A stretch of 64,000 bases of DNA from Eutreptiella sp. 'Long Island Sound 2002' (Eukaryota; Euglenozoa; Euglenophyceae; Eutreptiales; Eutreptiaceae), in NCBI GenBank assembly GCA_964036045.1, contig OZ038390.1:33358819-33422818 (forward strand), written 5' to 3'. Shown here one piece after another: positions 1 to 11,700 of the stretch. Each line of letters starts with the position of its first letter. Position 1 is the stretch's first letter. The translations under genes and the position numbers were made by a program. The notes beneath the pieces were generated by a model. The model searched no databases. It worked only from the letters and a program-made list of their open reading frames with translations, and was not told where the DNA came from.

Positions 1-243
1 TCACGGAGGCGGAGTGCCCGACCGGCACCCCGACGATCCCCACCGACCCCCCCGAGCTCTTCGCCAACTGTCCGGAGAAGAGGGCCCAGGCCGAGGCGAA
101 CTGCCCACAGGGCCGGTTCTACGAGAGCTGCCTGACGGACGTTGGGGTGACCTGCAACGACGCATGGGTCACGCATTGCGGCGGAAGCAACGACGACTTC
201 ACCGACATTGATGACGGGGACATTGACACTCCGGAGGACCCCG
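1..243 (+). CDS. Cys-rich protein, next-to-last exon (gene runs off left edge)
   Basis: The reading frame is already open at the window edge (codons in register from base 3). About 80 residues carry six cysteines in short spaced motifs (FANCPEK, EANCPQG, YESCLTD, VTCNDAW, THCGG), followed by an acidic stretch (DDFTDIDDGD). Such spacing suits a disulphide-rich extracellular or lumenal domain, but I do not recognise the family and no signal peptide can be seen because the 5' part is missing. The exon ends in phase 1 at 243 before a GT donor (ccccg/gtgtgc). Joining it to the acceptor before 2421 rebuilds an Asp codon and gives 441 nt from base 3 to the stop, an exact multiple of three. The frame stays open past the donor to 437 but becomes low-complexity, which supports the splice. 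Confidence 0.68.
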
Positions 244-2420
244 GTGTGCCCGCCAACCAACTGCCCCCCGGCCCCCCCGCAACCGGAAGAACGCGCACAC
301 TCATGCGCACAAACCCACCCCTGGCCCACACAGCGGCGCGCTGCACGCCCGCCACTACACGCACCAGTAGCAAACAAGGTCCAGCTGCCCTGCAGCGTGC
401 CATTCAGCGGCACGCCACGCACAAACAGGCCCCATAACGGCTGGTTGGTGGCCGTCTGGTCCGAGTGGTGTCCACCGCCAAGTGCGACCCGCTTGTTGGT
501 CAATGGCACGAGTGGAGTCGCAGCACCTGCGGGGGTGGGAGGGGGGGGATGGGTGGTTGCCATAAAGCTTCAGTAAGCGTTGTCGGTTGGTATTTCCGGG
601 TGTGTGAAGTGGGTTGGGCTTTCAGGAGGAGACTTCTCACTGGCATCCGGCAACATTCCTCTTTGCATCCGGCAGCATCCCGCAACCAAAATGTGCACCA
701 CACTGACCTCTGCAAATAGCATCTCTCTCGGGGACATTCATAACCTGCCAACTTTGTGGGTTTTGGCACTTTTCGGTAGTTTCTGCAATTTTTGCTTCCG
801 CGTGCAAACATGTCGTCACCTGGGGGGGGGTATGTGTATACTTTTTGAAATCTGCAAGAAAACGCCATTTCAGAAATGTATGGGTTTGGGGGGGAGGGGT
901 TGTCATTTTTCAGCGCAGCACAACACATGGGACGGTGCACACAAACACAGCACTGCACCGTTTATCCATTTTTATTCAGAATCACTGTCACTGTCAGCAT
1001 TGCTTTTTTCAGGCAGGGCGGGGACCCCATTAGGGCAGACATCCCCCTGTTTGTGGACAGGGACATATTTCTTCAATTTTTGCCAATCTTGCAACCTCCG
1101 TGCTTTCACGGGCACCCAACCCTCGTTAAGGGGCATGGCCCACAGGCCATCGGTTGTGAGGTCCACGTTTCGTTGTTTGATCAACCCCACCTTGCGCCAG
1201 GGAATCGCCTCACTGTATCCTGATTTCAGCCATACATAACCAGGATGGGGCTGCAGATTCACTGGGTCAGGTGTGCTGCCAAAATCCAGCCATTTAACTT
1301 TATCGTCTCGGATCAACACAGGTTGCTGTTGATGGTCTGTGTGGCTGGCTGACGACCTGTATGCGCCTGCCAGCCACTTGTACACGTTCCAAAATATTTC
1401 GTTCGATGACCCCTCTTGATGGAGTACGTCGTGTAATTGTTGTACTTCACGTCTTTCTCCACATCAACGTCAATGCACGTGGCCAAAAATTCATGTTACG
1501 AAGCCTTGGTGGGGTGCGTCTTTTGATCCCAAAACTGGGCAGCAAAAGCGGTGACCTCAGCGGTCGTCAGAATGTCGTGCTCCTTGTGGGAGCATGCGGG
1601 TGGCTGTGACCGGGCGGTACGGGGTTTTTTTACCTGGCTGCCGGGCACATGTCGAGCCACCTGCACCCACCGTTCACCCCCAGAGCGAGCCCTTTTGCGC
1701 ATCAACTGCTTTTGTGGTGCGTCTGGGGAAGCAACAGCCCGTGGTGTAAATTTGTATGAGGACATGGCAGCTGCCTGTTAACAAAAAGAGGCAGCAAGCA
1801 ACACATGCACCGTCGGAAACGGACGAAAATCTCAGACATGTCGTCAGTCCAGCAAGCAGACCTGGGGTGTTCCAAATAGCCCTTTTCAAGGGCTTTCCGG
1901 ATATACCCCACATACCCCTACCTCCGGAACACTCAGTTGGCAAAAATGAGGCAACAAGGTCGCCAACCCGTGAAAACCCACAAAGTTGGAAGGAACAGGA
2001 TCGTCCCCGAGAGATCTTTGTTCCCTTGTGCATTTTCCTGCACCTCAGCACGCCCCCCTCCCTCTTTTTTTGGTGAGCCCATGTGCCGTGGCTGCGGGAT
2101 AGGGCGCCAAGCCACGTTGCGATGGCTGTTGCGATGGCGGACAGGGGGGTGGGCTTGCATCTGGCAGCATCCGGCGTGCCGGATGCAAGTGGAAACTCTG
2201 TTCAGGAGGCGATCGTCTACTTTGCTTGTCCCCCCAACCCGAGCCCCTCCGCTGGGCTTTGTCAGATTGGACAGTGCCTGTGTGCCACCCTCCCCTGCGG
2301 ACCTCGGGGGGAGGTCGCAGCCGAACCAGGCGTCCCAGACCCTCTGTGCATCATCAGTGTGCATGCTCATCCTGCCCCATTCATGTAACACCGTCTGACG
2401 CTTGTGTTGTTTTGCTGCAG
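244..2420 (+). other. intron of the Cys-rich gene, carrying an antisense transposon-like ORF
   Basis: GT (244) to AG (2420), with a pyrimidine-rich acceptor (ttgttttgctgcag). The intron holds a minus-strand coding remnant at about 972-1911, annotated separately. Elsewhere I see only short G tracts (for example 817-830) and no other gene. Confidence 0.62.
972..1911 (-). pseudogene. broken transposon-like ORF with acidic Ser-Asp tail
   Basis: Three minus-strand frame segments read as protein rather than noise: 1911-1790 (GYIRKALEKGYLEHPRSAC), 1765-1395 (begins MSSYKFTPRAVASPDAPQKQ, with an in-frame TAA at 1498-1496 and then VDVEKDVKYNNYTTYSIKR), and about 1425-972, which ends in the acidic tail NADSDSDSE and a stop. 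A one-base shift near 1400-1410 separates the last two. Other transposase tails in this window also end in Ser-Asp runs, so I infer a mobile-element protein, but no catalytic domain is visible and the family is unknown. It lies antisense inside the intron of the Cys-rich gene. The stop and frame breaks make it a pseudogene unless unseen introns repair it. Confidence 0.5.
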
Positions 2421-2620
2421 ATCCAAGAACCGGCCAATCTCCCTCCCCATCGCCAGAGCAGTGCCCCTGGAACCGAGAAGACATCGTCGCTAACGTGGCG
2501 TGCCCCAACCTCAAGAACCTCCTCAATTCCGTGTGCTTTATCCAGTGCGGTCAAATCGTGTGCCCAGGGAAGAGTAGAGACGAGATTGAGGCATTGTGCG
2601 CAGTCATTACCTTTGAGTAG
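2421..2620 (+). CDS. Cys-rich protein, terminal exon
   Basis: This exon follows a strong acceptor (ttgttttgctgcag/at) and completes the Asp codon begun at 243. It encodes 65 residues: a Pro-Ser linker (GQSPSPSPEQCPW), then six cysteines (QCPW, VACPN, SVCFI, IQCGQ, IVCPG, ALCAV), and stops with TAG at 2618-2620 after AVITFE. With the upstream exon the visible C-terminal part is 146 residues and 12 cysteines. The even number and regular spacing suggest disulphide pairs in a secreted or surface protein; the specific function is not recognised. Confidence 0.68.
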
Positions 2621-5507
2621 GCGTACCATCCAGCAGCCTCCCGGCGTGTAGTTGCAAGTTAGACTTCGACAGACCAAAGGTACGATGGACTTCGAATGCG
2701 GCAGTCACAGCCATTGCCGCACTATGCGAACAAGGGCCTGGGGAGCTGTCCCGCTGCCTCTCATTTTTTTCACGGGTTCGCGTTTCGTTTCTGATGCTGG
2801 CGGTCAGCCAAGGGTATCCATCTCTCACCCATCTTTTTTCTCATGCATCTCTCGAGAAAGCCTGGGTTCTGGGGACTGTGTGACCTCTTTGTCCACATGG
2901 CAGCGCCCCAACAGATCCGAGTCGTGTTTTTGCCCTCCAGCAAGGCAGTCTTACGCTGCTGCTGTGAGGTATTTGTTGCCTGTCCTCTCTGCTGCGTACA
3001 AAGCTGCAGAGGCAGCATGGGCTGGTGTAAACCCCCGCCCTCCCAGGGCCCATGGTCCCCCACCAGTGCCTTGAGGTAGGATATTCGTGTGGGGGTTACT
3101 GGCCATGCCCATATGCTGCAGCGCAATTTGGTTGGCCGCATATTTCGTTAGTTAGCTGACCAACCGGTTTAAGTGCCACGACGGTGTGTGTATCCCGAAC
3201 CCGGCTGTGCAAGAATGCTTTTCAAGCCAGTTACATGCACACCATTTGTCTCTGGGTTTCTCTGGGTTTGCTCTGGTTCTGTGTGCGGACACTCAAACAT
3301 GAATATCATCACAAGGATGAGTTGCGTTTGAGCTTCTTACAAGTTTGGCGCGAGTTTCGTATTAGTTTTGTATGAGCTCCATATGAGTTTCGAAAGAGTT
3401 CGTATGCTTTTCGTATGAGTTTCGTGTGATTTCGTTGAGTTCGGTCTTCGATTTTCGTGGGACGTTTTGTTTTGTTCGCCTGACTGTAGTGTGAGCTTCG
3501 TAACGGTAGTATATTTGTGCAGGTTCTTCTTGCATGCGGTATTGTACAATAAGCAGACATTCTTCAAGATGTGCTTGCTGGCTTCTGGGGCAGCATGGCA
3601 TTTTGAGGGCTTTGGTCTTTGACGAAGGCTGCCCAAATTTTGCCACGTGCTGCGGGATGTGGTGTTGCACAACAGGCTTTGTTGAGATACCATGTGTTGG
3701 CTCCTGTGTACTTTATTGAATGCGTCATATCCAGCTCAGACGGAGTGGAAACTGGAACTGTGCAGAAAAATTCACCCACATTACTGTCTTGTGTCTTCAT
3801 GGCAACAGACCAGGGCTCCACTTTGAGGAACCAAGAATCTGACCTGGGCGGTTGCATGGGGGGCGCTTACCTGTGAGGCCTGACACCAACCCCCCCCCCC
3901 CCCCGCCCCCCCTTCTGGACCCCCCAAGCCATACAAGTAAGCACCTGGTTAGAACTGGCAGCTCGGGCGCCAGTGGCGCCCGGAAATTTTTTTTGAGCCT
4001 GGTAAATTTGTGACACACTTGATTTCCCCCCAGTTGTTTACATTCAAAATGCTCACAATGAGTTAGGGACTGCCGTGCCATGTGTCTTCTTCTGCTGGCC
4101 GGGAAGCCTTTGCTGACTCAGAGGTACAGCTGTTGGAATACGGTACTGTTTTTCATTTGTTGTGCGTGGTAAAACCAAATTTCACCCCACCTGTGTATAT
4201 TGAAAATGCTCAGAATGAAATGGGGAATTCAAAAATGCCCCCAAAACGGAGAAAAAATTTCGATCCCCCCCCACCCCCCACCCCCTCCCGGACCCCCCCG
4301 CCCACGCCGCGGGGGTTGGTGTCTTGAACTGAACTGCAGACCTCCCCATGGGCGGTTGTAGGCTGTGTAAACAATAGACAACGAATTGTGCTGGTTTACC
4401 AAAGTGATCACCTCATGTCAGCTTCCACATGCAAAAATGTCGACACCCACAGCGCACCAAAACTCGCGAACCCACGCTTTCAGTCCCAGAGCTAGTCAGC
4501 CATCCCATTCCCATTTCGTCCAACAACTGTGGCCCACGCAGAAACAGGAGTGGTGCCATGTCATGAAACGACAATATTGTAGTGCAAGGGCTGAATGGAA
4601 GTGGGGGTGCGGTTGTAACAAACCATCACCAATGCGTCTGGAGAATACCTCCAAAAGGTGTGTGTGGTGCGTACGTCGCGAAGACTACCCCCCGCCCATT
4701 GTGTAGGGCCTAATCACCTTTCATTATGCCCAGTCTCCGTGAGTCTCACCGACTCACCGAGTATCATTATTATCAAGCAATTCTAACACCCTCACGCTCA
4801 CACTCAATCATCACCCAAGCCACTCAGTGCTGGCAACCCACATCTTTCAGCTACTCAGTGGGTGCCACCAACATCTTTGACCCAGGTGCCACCTGCATCT
4901 CCAAACCACTCTGTGGGTGCCCCACATCCTTGATCCAGATGCCAGCCACATCTGAAAGCTAGTAGGTGCCCCCCACATCCTTAAGGTGTTCAATGAGTGC
5001 CAACCACATCTGCAAGCTACTCAGTCACATACATCAGCCCCTCAGGAGCCGACACCCTCAATTGCCATTACTCAGCACCCGAGCATGATAAAGCACATTG
5101 TCTGGAGTCCAATGCCCCTCAATCACGCTCAGTCAGAATCGCGTAGTATTCATCCAACACATCATGCAGAATCACCGTAATCTGGCATTTCACCCCCCCC
5201 CCCCCCCTAATTATGATCAATTGTATTAATATCAACACAAAAAATGCGGCCATTTGAATGAGCCCCCTAACAAGATGGTTGGGCTCATGGCCACTGCTGC
5301 TCGCACATCATCAGGCACAAAGTGTCCAATCAAATACCCCCTTGACAATTGAAGTTTCCCTGAATACCTCCCTCTTTGAGAAAAGATGCAATGCATATTG
5401 AAAATGCAGCTTGTGCTGTGTTTGTCCATCAAGCCCCTATAGAGATGTTCAAGATGATGTCATTTTTACTTGTGCAGCAAAAAAGCACCTTTTGTCACAA
5501 GTACCCA
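2621..5507. other. intergenic, degenerate simple repeats
   Basis: No convincing exon on either strand. Visible structure: a run of degenerate repeats of a gtttcgtatgag-like unit at about 3310-3450; a 14-base C tract near 3891 followed by a paired GGCGCC motif and T run (3966-3990); and a degenerate array at about 4800-5060 built on phrases like ggtgccaccaacatc. Confidence 0.5.
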
Positions 5508-5868
5508 CCCCCCCCCCTTGTATAAGCTACGCCCTTGTCCAAGCTACAGCGGGTGTAGGGACCGTATTAATTTGGTACCTGATTTGATTTGGTATAAATG
5601 TAGTGCAGCCACATGAGACATAGGTTTGGTGACACATTTGCCAGCTACACAGGGTCATGGACACATCTGTTTTGACTGTTTGCCCACTTGAACCCACATA
5701 GCTCTGATTTTGGCTAAATTCGTGCATTATATTCCCCTTTCTTGCACCAGTTCACCATGCAATCATCTGTTTTTGAACCTGGTGGTCTGCGGCCTTGTCC
5801 AAGCTACATTAGGCGTAGGGACCGTATTAATTTGGGACTTTTGCGTAGCTTATACAAGGGGGGGGGGG
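5508..5868. mobile_element. MITE with poly-C/poly-G inverted termini, copy 1
   Basis: This is a 361-bp element with perfect terminal inverted repeats. The left end is ten C followed by ttgtataagctacgc (5508-5532); the right end is gcgtagcttatacaa followed by eleven G (5843-5868). Inside each end lies a direct repeat of the phrase ccttgtccaagctac plus gtagggaccgtattaattt (near 5530-5575 and 5794-5838). There is no ORF, so it is non-autonomous. A GTACC-like sequence lies close to both outer edges, but the homopolymers make the target-site duplication ambiguous. A second copy lies at 37565-37919. Confidence 0.82.
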
Positions 5869-8640
5869 TACCAGAAAATGGACAGAATAGAACAAATAGA
5901 ACACTTCACTTCAAATAGAACACTTCGATCCACGGCCGCAAGCGAAATGCTCGGTGGACCACATTTATCTATGGCTTGAGCTGGCAATGAGTGCCACAAA
6001 CTGAACTAGGTTGGCGAGGGGGGTAAATGTAGCCCATGATGGGCTGAAACAATCTCAGGTTGGCACATACAGAGGCCCAAACCCACGGAGCACGCCCAGC
6101 TGCAGCCCTTGAACCCCCCCCCCCCCCCAAAAGGCCTTAATCTTAGAAGGTGTGGAGCACAATTGATCCAAATTTGGTGCCAAAGGCGCCGAAAATCACC
6201 TCGAATGGACTCCCGCCTTTCCCGATGCAGCAGGGCTTGCCCTTGCAGCACTAAACCATGGTGTATAGCATGCAACCTAACCAGCAGCAGTCACGTGACA
6301 CACAGGGCCTGGCCATGCTACCATAACCTAAGTCACCCATGAGCCTCTTGTTCTGCCGGTGCCGAAGGCACCGTGCTGCGCAACCCTCAGGGAAGCAACG
6401 GTGTGACAAAGTGCCCTCAAGCCCAAGGCCTATTCTCTTGAAGAGAGTTTGTTAGATCAAGCGCAAGCGCCAGACCGCCCTATTTTGGGGTTATTCGCGC
6501 AACATGCGTCGTTGGGTGATATTGGATGTCCAACCCCTTGTCAAATCATTATTTTGGGAGACAAAACAATCCCCCAATGCATTTTTCGATTCTAAACCCT
6601 ATAACCCCCCCCCCTTTTACTTGGATGCCACTTTTTTTGGGAGGGGAGGGAGGGGTGGGGGGGGTTTTTGCGGTTGTTGTGCGTCAATTTGAGCCCAAGT
6701 CTTGAACAATTTTTTTTTGTACATGGACCCCCTAACCAATGGCGGGGGTCCTAGGTCCAAACTCCGGGTACCCGCCCCCCCCTCCGCCCCCACTATGGGC
6801 CCTTGCCAGTGAGGACTTGGTTGTTTTAAGGCTAGCATGTGTCGCCTAAAAATTTTCGGAAAGCTGTCTTTTTTCCGAAACTCTTCCGTGGGCCGTGGGA
6901 TGGGTTTGGATGATCACATGGTGACAATACATGTGCACGTCCTCTAGGACTGCCTGCAGCGGGAGCCGGCGTGAGCCACGTGGTTGCCATGCATGCGCGA
7001 TGCAGTGAACGAGCTGCAGCTTGGCCCGCTTGAGCAGTAGTTGGCCTACGTGCGCTGCGCGGGATCTCATGCCCCTCCACCTATCGGCGGGCATGGAGCG
7101 GGCGCGCCTAGACAAGTGCATGCACCGCATGTATGGCATGTACTGCTAGCTACTAACCACCGCTAACCACTAACCACTACCCGGCGGGTTTGGGAGATGC
7201 GCTCTTCCCACATGACCTCCGGCCCCGACCTGGCCACATATATCCCTAGCAGGAATTGTGTGGGCTATGTGCACGACCCTTCTTTTTTGGTCCGCTGACA
7301 AATGGCCATGCAGCTGCCTCGTTTGGCTATCCGCTGCCACGAGGCGTGGGTCCAGGGTGCTGCGAGTGCCGGCACAATTGCGGCTAGCCGGAACGACCAC
7401 TTCCTCATGGACTACTTCCCGCGGCCACCGGAGGGTGGCCAACCGCTCCTACCCTGTGCATAGCAGCCCCGGTGGGCCCAAACGCCTAGCATCCCTTTAG
7501 GCAGAAAGGTGCATGTTTTTGCTGATAGCAATGTAGCCATTTGCCAGCTTATGCTTTTCAAATGCCCAGTGGGCATGCTTGTACAGGTGCACATTCACAA
7601 GAGGATTTTGTACAGAATACAAAAGTCTGATGTGGTGGTGTTCGTGCATTGGCTGCCTAGCAAGATGCTGCCCATCGCTCGGCTCCGTAGGTTGCTCTAG
7701 CTGCAAGGAGGACAAGAAGCAAGCAAATGCAAGAGCGTGGCGAATACAGGATGAACTTAGGCGCTAGCCCGAGATCGCGCAATACATGGGTGTGCTCGAA
7801 ATGCATGTTTCGATGAAGGCAGTGCAGCTGTCGGCCGGCTAGAATGTGCTGCAGGAACCCGGAGGACGCAGCCGTACGTGAAGGGGGGGGTTTGCTAGCC
7901 AAGGTTTGGTTGAGTGTGTTGGGTTTCATGTTTGTGTGCCATTGTCGGGTGGTGGTGTTTTGAGCCACGTGCCGGAGCTTGCGGCCTTGTGCCGCTTACC
8001 TTTGGGTTTTCTTTAATGTGTGGGAGGGAGTGAGAGCCCTGGCTGGCGCACCGGCAACCAGTATTAGGGAAAAAACCCACTGAGTTGGACAATGGCTTGA
8101 GGATTTCATCCAGCAATGAAAAAAATGAGCAAATGAGCAATGGTGATGGCAGCAGCTTTGGTGTTTCTTTGTAAGGGAGACTGAAGTTTTTCAATTAAAA
8201 CTGAAGTCTCCCCCATACATTATGATGTCTTGTTGTTGTACAGTCCATTTGTCTGTATAAACATGCCTGGAATTGCCCAGCCCACCCTCCCATCCTTGCG
8301 GGGAGCTGCATATTGGGCCTGTTTGCCCTTGTACTTGCATATATACCCTGATGACCCAACCCAGCACCAAGCTACATGTTTGCGCACCCTCAGAATGTGA
8401 GGGGTGTTTTGGGGAAAGAGCATGAATTAATGACATCTCCTTTGCACCTAACGTGCACAATCATTGACTTGATCAAGGTTCCCAATGTAAGCGTCCATGA
8501 AATAGCAAAATGGATCAAAATCTCTGACTGAAACCGCCCACAAGTCGAAGCAGTCGAATCACAAGTGGATCCCGCGTTGTCTGTCTCCGTGTGTCTCCGT
8601 GTGTGACGTGCAGCAACTGCTTGTCTGTCTGAAGGTCACA
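5869..8640. other. intergenic between MITE copy 1 and the transporter gene
   Basis: No gene recognised. About 6085-6200 is homologous to 41810-41930 (phrase gcagcccttga, a C tract, ttagaag.tgtgga, then the paired GGCGCC motif). C tracts lie near 6113, 6605 and 6774. Small ORFs in 7100-7900 show no family resemblance. The 5' leader of the transporter gene presumably lies just before 8641. Confidence 0.45.
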
Positions 8641-8785
8641 ATGGTGAATCGATGGGTTACTTTATCTTATTCCATCTTTGTGTCCATTTGTGCATCGTTG
8701 ACTTACATCTTTGGCATCTATAGTGGGCATTTGAAGTCGAAGCTTCATTTCAGCCAGGCGGAAATCACCCTGGTTGGCACGTTAG
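8641..8785 (+). CDS. MFS transporter exon 1
   Basis: The start is the ATG at 8641 in the context acaATGg. An in-frame upstream codon at 8599 exists but is not ATG-led, and the family N-terminus fits the 8641 start (VNRWVTLSYSIFVSICASL). The exon covers helix 1 and the start of helix 2 and ends in phase 1 before gtgttg. Confidence 0.85.
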
Positions 8786-11700
8786 GTGTTGCCTTGTCCA
8801 GCCTACCGTGACTCTGCCATACCCCAGGCCGGAAGGGATGGTGCAGCGGGAATAGGGACTGAACCTTGCTTTGAGGACCACATGCAGGTGGACAGAGCTC
8901 CAGGGTGTGGGGAACAGCCCCTGAATCAATGAGTCGACAAAATGTCCTCCACAGTGGCACTGGGTTGCACAAAGGCAGCATTTGGCCCCACGATGGCTCT
9001 CAAATATATAGTTGGAGTGCTCGGGTGAGGAGACCTGGCCCCATTTGATTTGCCGTAACCATGGGGTGGTCTGGTTGTCGGAGACAGTTTCTGGCTGTCC
9101 CCATGTCTCCCCTTTGTCGCCGCATCGGCTTGTCCAGCGAAGCGGGGCCCTCATTTGCACCAGCGCTGCAGTTCCTCAGGGGAAGAGACGGGAGAGGGGG
9201 GGCGCCCTGCCCCACCGGCGGTGGTCCTTTCAGAGTTGGACCACCAACAAGAACACCCGAGACAAAAACAATGACCCCTGGGGCTGCATGGGTGAACGGG
9301 TTCAGTGAGGGACTGAGGAAGGCATTAAGCGAGAGGGTAAGAGAGGGAGGGAACCGTCAATACTGTGGTTTCCCTTTCGATATCCTGTAACAGCAAGTCG
9401 CTAAGAGGAAAGGGGCATGAACTCAGATCGTATCCCACCCCATTGTAGAATGGAAGTGTCTATCAGTGGGGGCAGATTTGGGGGGGGAGGGGGCGCAGCA
9501 TTGAGACCGTGATGTTTCCAGCTGAGGGCCCAGGCGAGTCTTTCAATAGCCACTTTGCTCTTCTTGAGTGTGGACCACCATGGTTTTGGAAATGAATGCT
9601 GTGGATTTGCATTGTGTTATCATGATTTCCCTTGAACAATCAGGAACATTGGCTGGACGTGTCTTGGTGGGGATATCCTCAGTGCACGTGGATGTGCGAT
9701 CAGTGCGTAACCCCCCCTCCCCTTCCTTTGCAGGCAACGTTGCGCAGTTCACAGGGCTTCCCACCGGCTTCGTATATGATGCCTACGGTCCGAAAGTTAC
9801 CATTTTCGTCGGAGGGTATTTTGCCTGGCTTTTCCTGTGCCCTTGTACACATACCGAACAGTGAGTCGCAAGGGTCTCATGCCTGGCGGGTGCCCTACCA
9901 CTGCCACACCCGGTGCTGCCACTGCCATTCCCACGACCACCAGCCACTGCCACTGCTACCGCCAGTATTACCTCCACTGCTATTACGTCTGCAACTGCCA
10001 CTTCCGCTACCACTGCCATTACCACACTACTGCACTCTTGCTGTGACTGCCACTGCCACTGCCACTGCCACTGCCACTGCCACTGCCACTGCCACTGCCA
10101 CTGCCACTGCCACTGAACCTGGACCAGCAGCAGCGTGATGCGCCGGTTCCAGTCCTGGTTGGACCCATGGCCTGAACAGTGCGGCTGCAGGAGGCGGGGC
10201 GCACGCCCACCTCAAACAAACCTACCAGCAACACACCAGCGAGGGCGCTTGCTGAACCCTCGTGGGATAGATCACCCACCGGTGGTTGGAGTGGCAGTGG
10301 CAGTGGCCCATCAGCCAGGGAGCAGCGCCGTGGCTGTGGGGTTCCCTAAGCTCGTTTCCTTGTGTCCAACGTCACACATGGCGTCTCCCTGGTGGCTGCT
10401 GGGCTGTTCCTAGCAAACGGAACACCACTTGCGCGGCTGTGAGACCCTCCGCTATGGGGCCTGAGCCCCACCTGGACCCTTCAGGAATGAGTGCTGCAGA
10501 TGTCGATTAATGCGTGATACCCTTGCGAATGGCCTTGTCCAGTGACCCAGCCCCACTGGGGCCCGCGCCAGGGAGTATAAGCGCGCCGGGCATCTTTTTT
10601 TTACCGTTCCCCACCCGTGCCTGTTTTTGCCCCCCCCCCTTACCAAAAAATCTGGAGTACCTTCTCGCCTAAGATCTGGCCCATCCTTTGCACCCAGTTT
10701 ATGATGATGGCAAGGGTGGTGGTTGGAAGTGGTGGGAGTGACATTTTGTGTTGTTGAATTCTCATATTTCGGCTTATGCAACGTGCTTTGCACGGAAGGT
10801 TTGCGGTCTAGTGCGGTCTACTTGGGGGACTTCCCTGGGTGAGGATAAACTTGGGGCTAGAGATAGGATACTTAATACAAAGGTAGCGCGCTGGGCAAAC
10901 ATACCCCCTTTTGTCCAGTGACCCAGCCACACTGGGGTCAACAGTTGTGGATGCCACCTCTGACGGCGACCTTACCCTGTTCCCGATAAAGAACATGCCC
11001 CGGACGTGGGAAGCCCTGGTCCACCAAGTGTTAAACAAGTGTGACAAGCTTGGCGCACGTTGCTGCCAAGAGGTGCACACCCCTGCACCTCTGCTTTCAA
11101 GGAGAGGTTGTGAGTGGTCACATGCGCGCGCCCGCGTGTGCGTGTGATGTCCGTACCAGCCCTACTGGTAAGGCATACCGATGCCCACTGCTGCCGTCGC
11201 CCATGATTGTGCAGGTGTCTGGCCTTCACGGGGTTTTCCCTCATGTATCTGGTCACCGCTGAGGGTTGGGATATTGGACTGGGCACTATTTGTTTGCTTT
11301 ACAGCTTGGCCTGCTTCTCAATGACGTGGTATGTTCGGCGCTTCTGGAGGAGGGTAGTCGGAGGGTGATTTCGCCCTCCGCAGTGGAGGTTTGGCCACTG
11401 CCTGTACTGGGGGGCGGTAAATGACGCGGTTCGCATGTTTCCGCTTTCTCGTAACCCCCCCCCACCCAACCCTAATTTAGTATCATCCCAAGTTTAGTAC
11501 CCCCTCGGCACCATTAAGCAGTTCTGCCAAAATAAGTACCCCCTTGAGCCTTCCAAGCAAACGGAACCTGAAAAAATTGAGGGTACGCTGTTAGCAGAAC
11601 TGCAAACGTCAGTTGAAGAATGAAGTCAGTGTCATCTGCTTCTTTGCATTGGAAACACCAGCACAGGCATGGGCCACAGCTGCAGAAGATGCTGCATTAG

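Noticed and set aside
9837-9860. Downstream donor cagtgagt at 9861 for transporter exon 2
   Set aside because: It matches the donor consensus better, but would insert CPCTHTEQ into helix 3 and end in a phase that does not join exon 3 in frame.
9895-10279. ORFs encoding Gly-Ser, Val-Ala or Cys-His repeats
   Set aside because: They are translations of the (CCACTG)n microsatellite.
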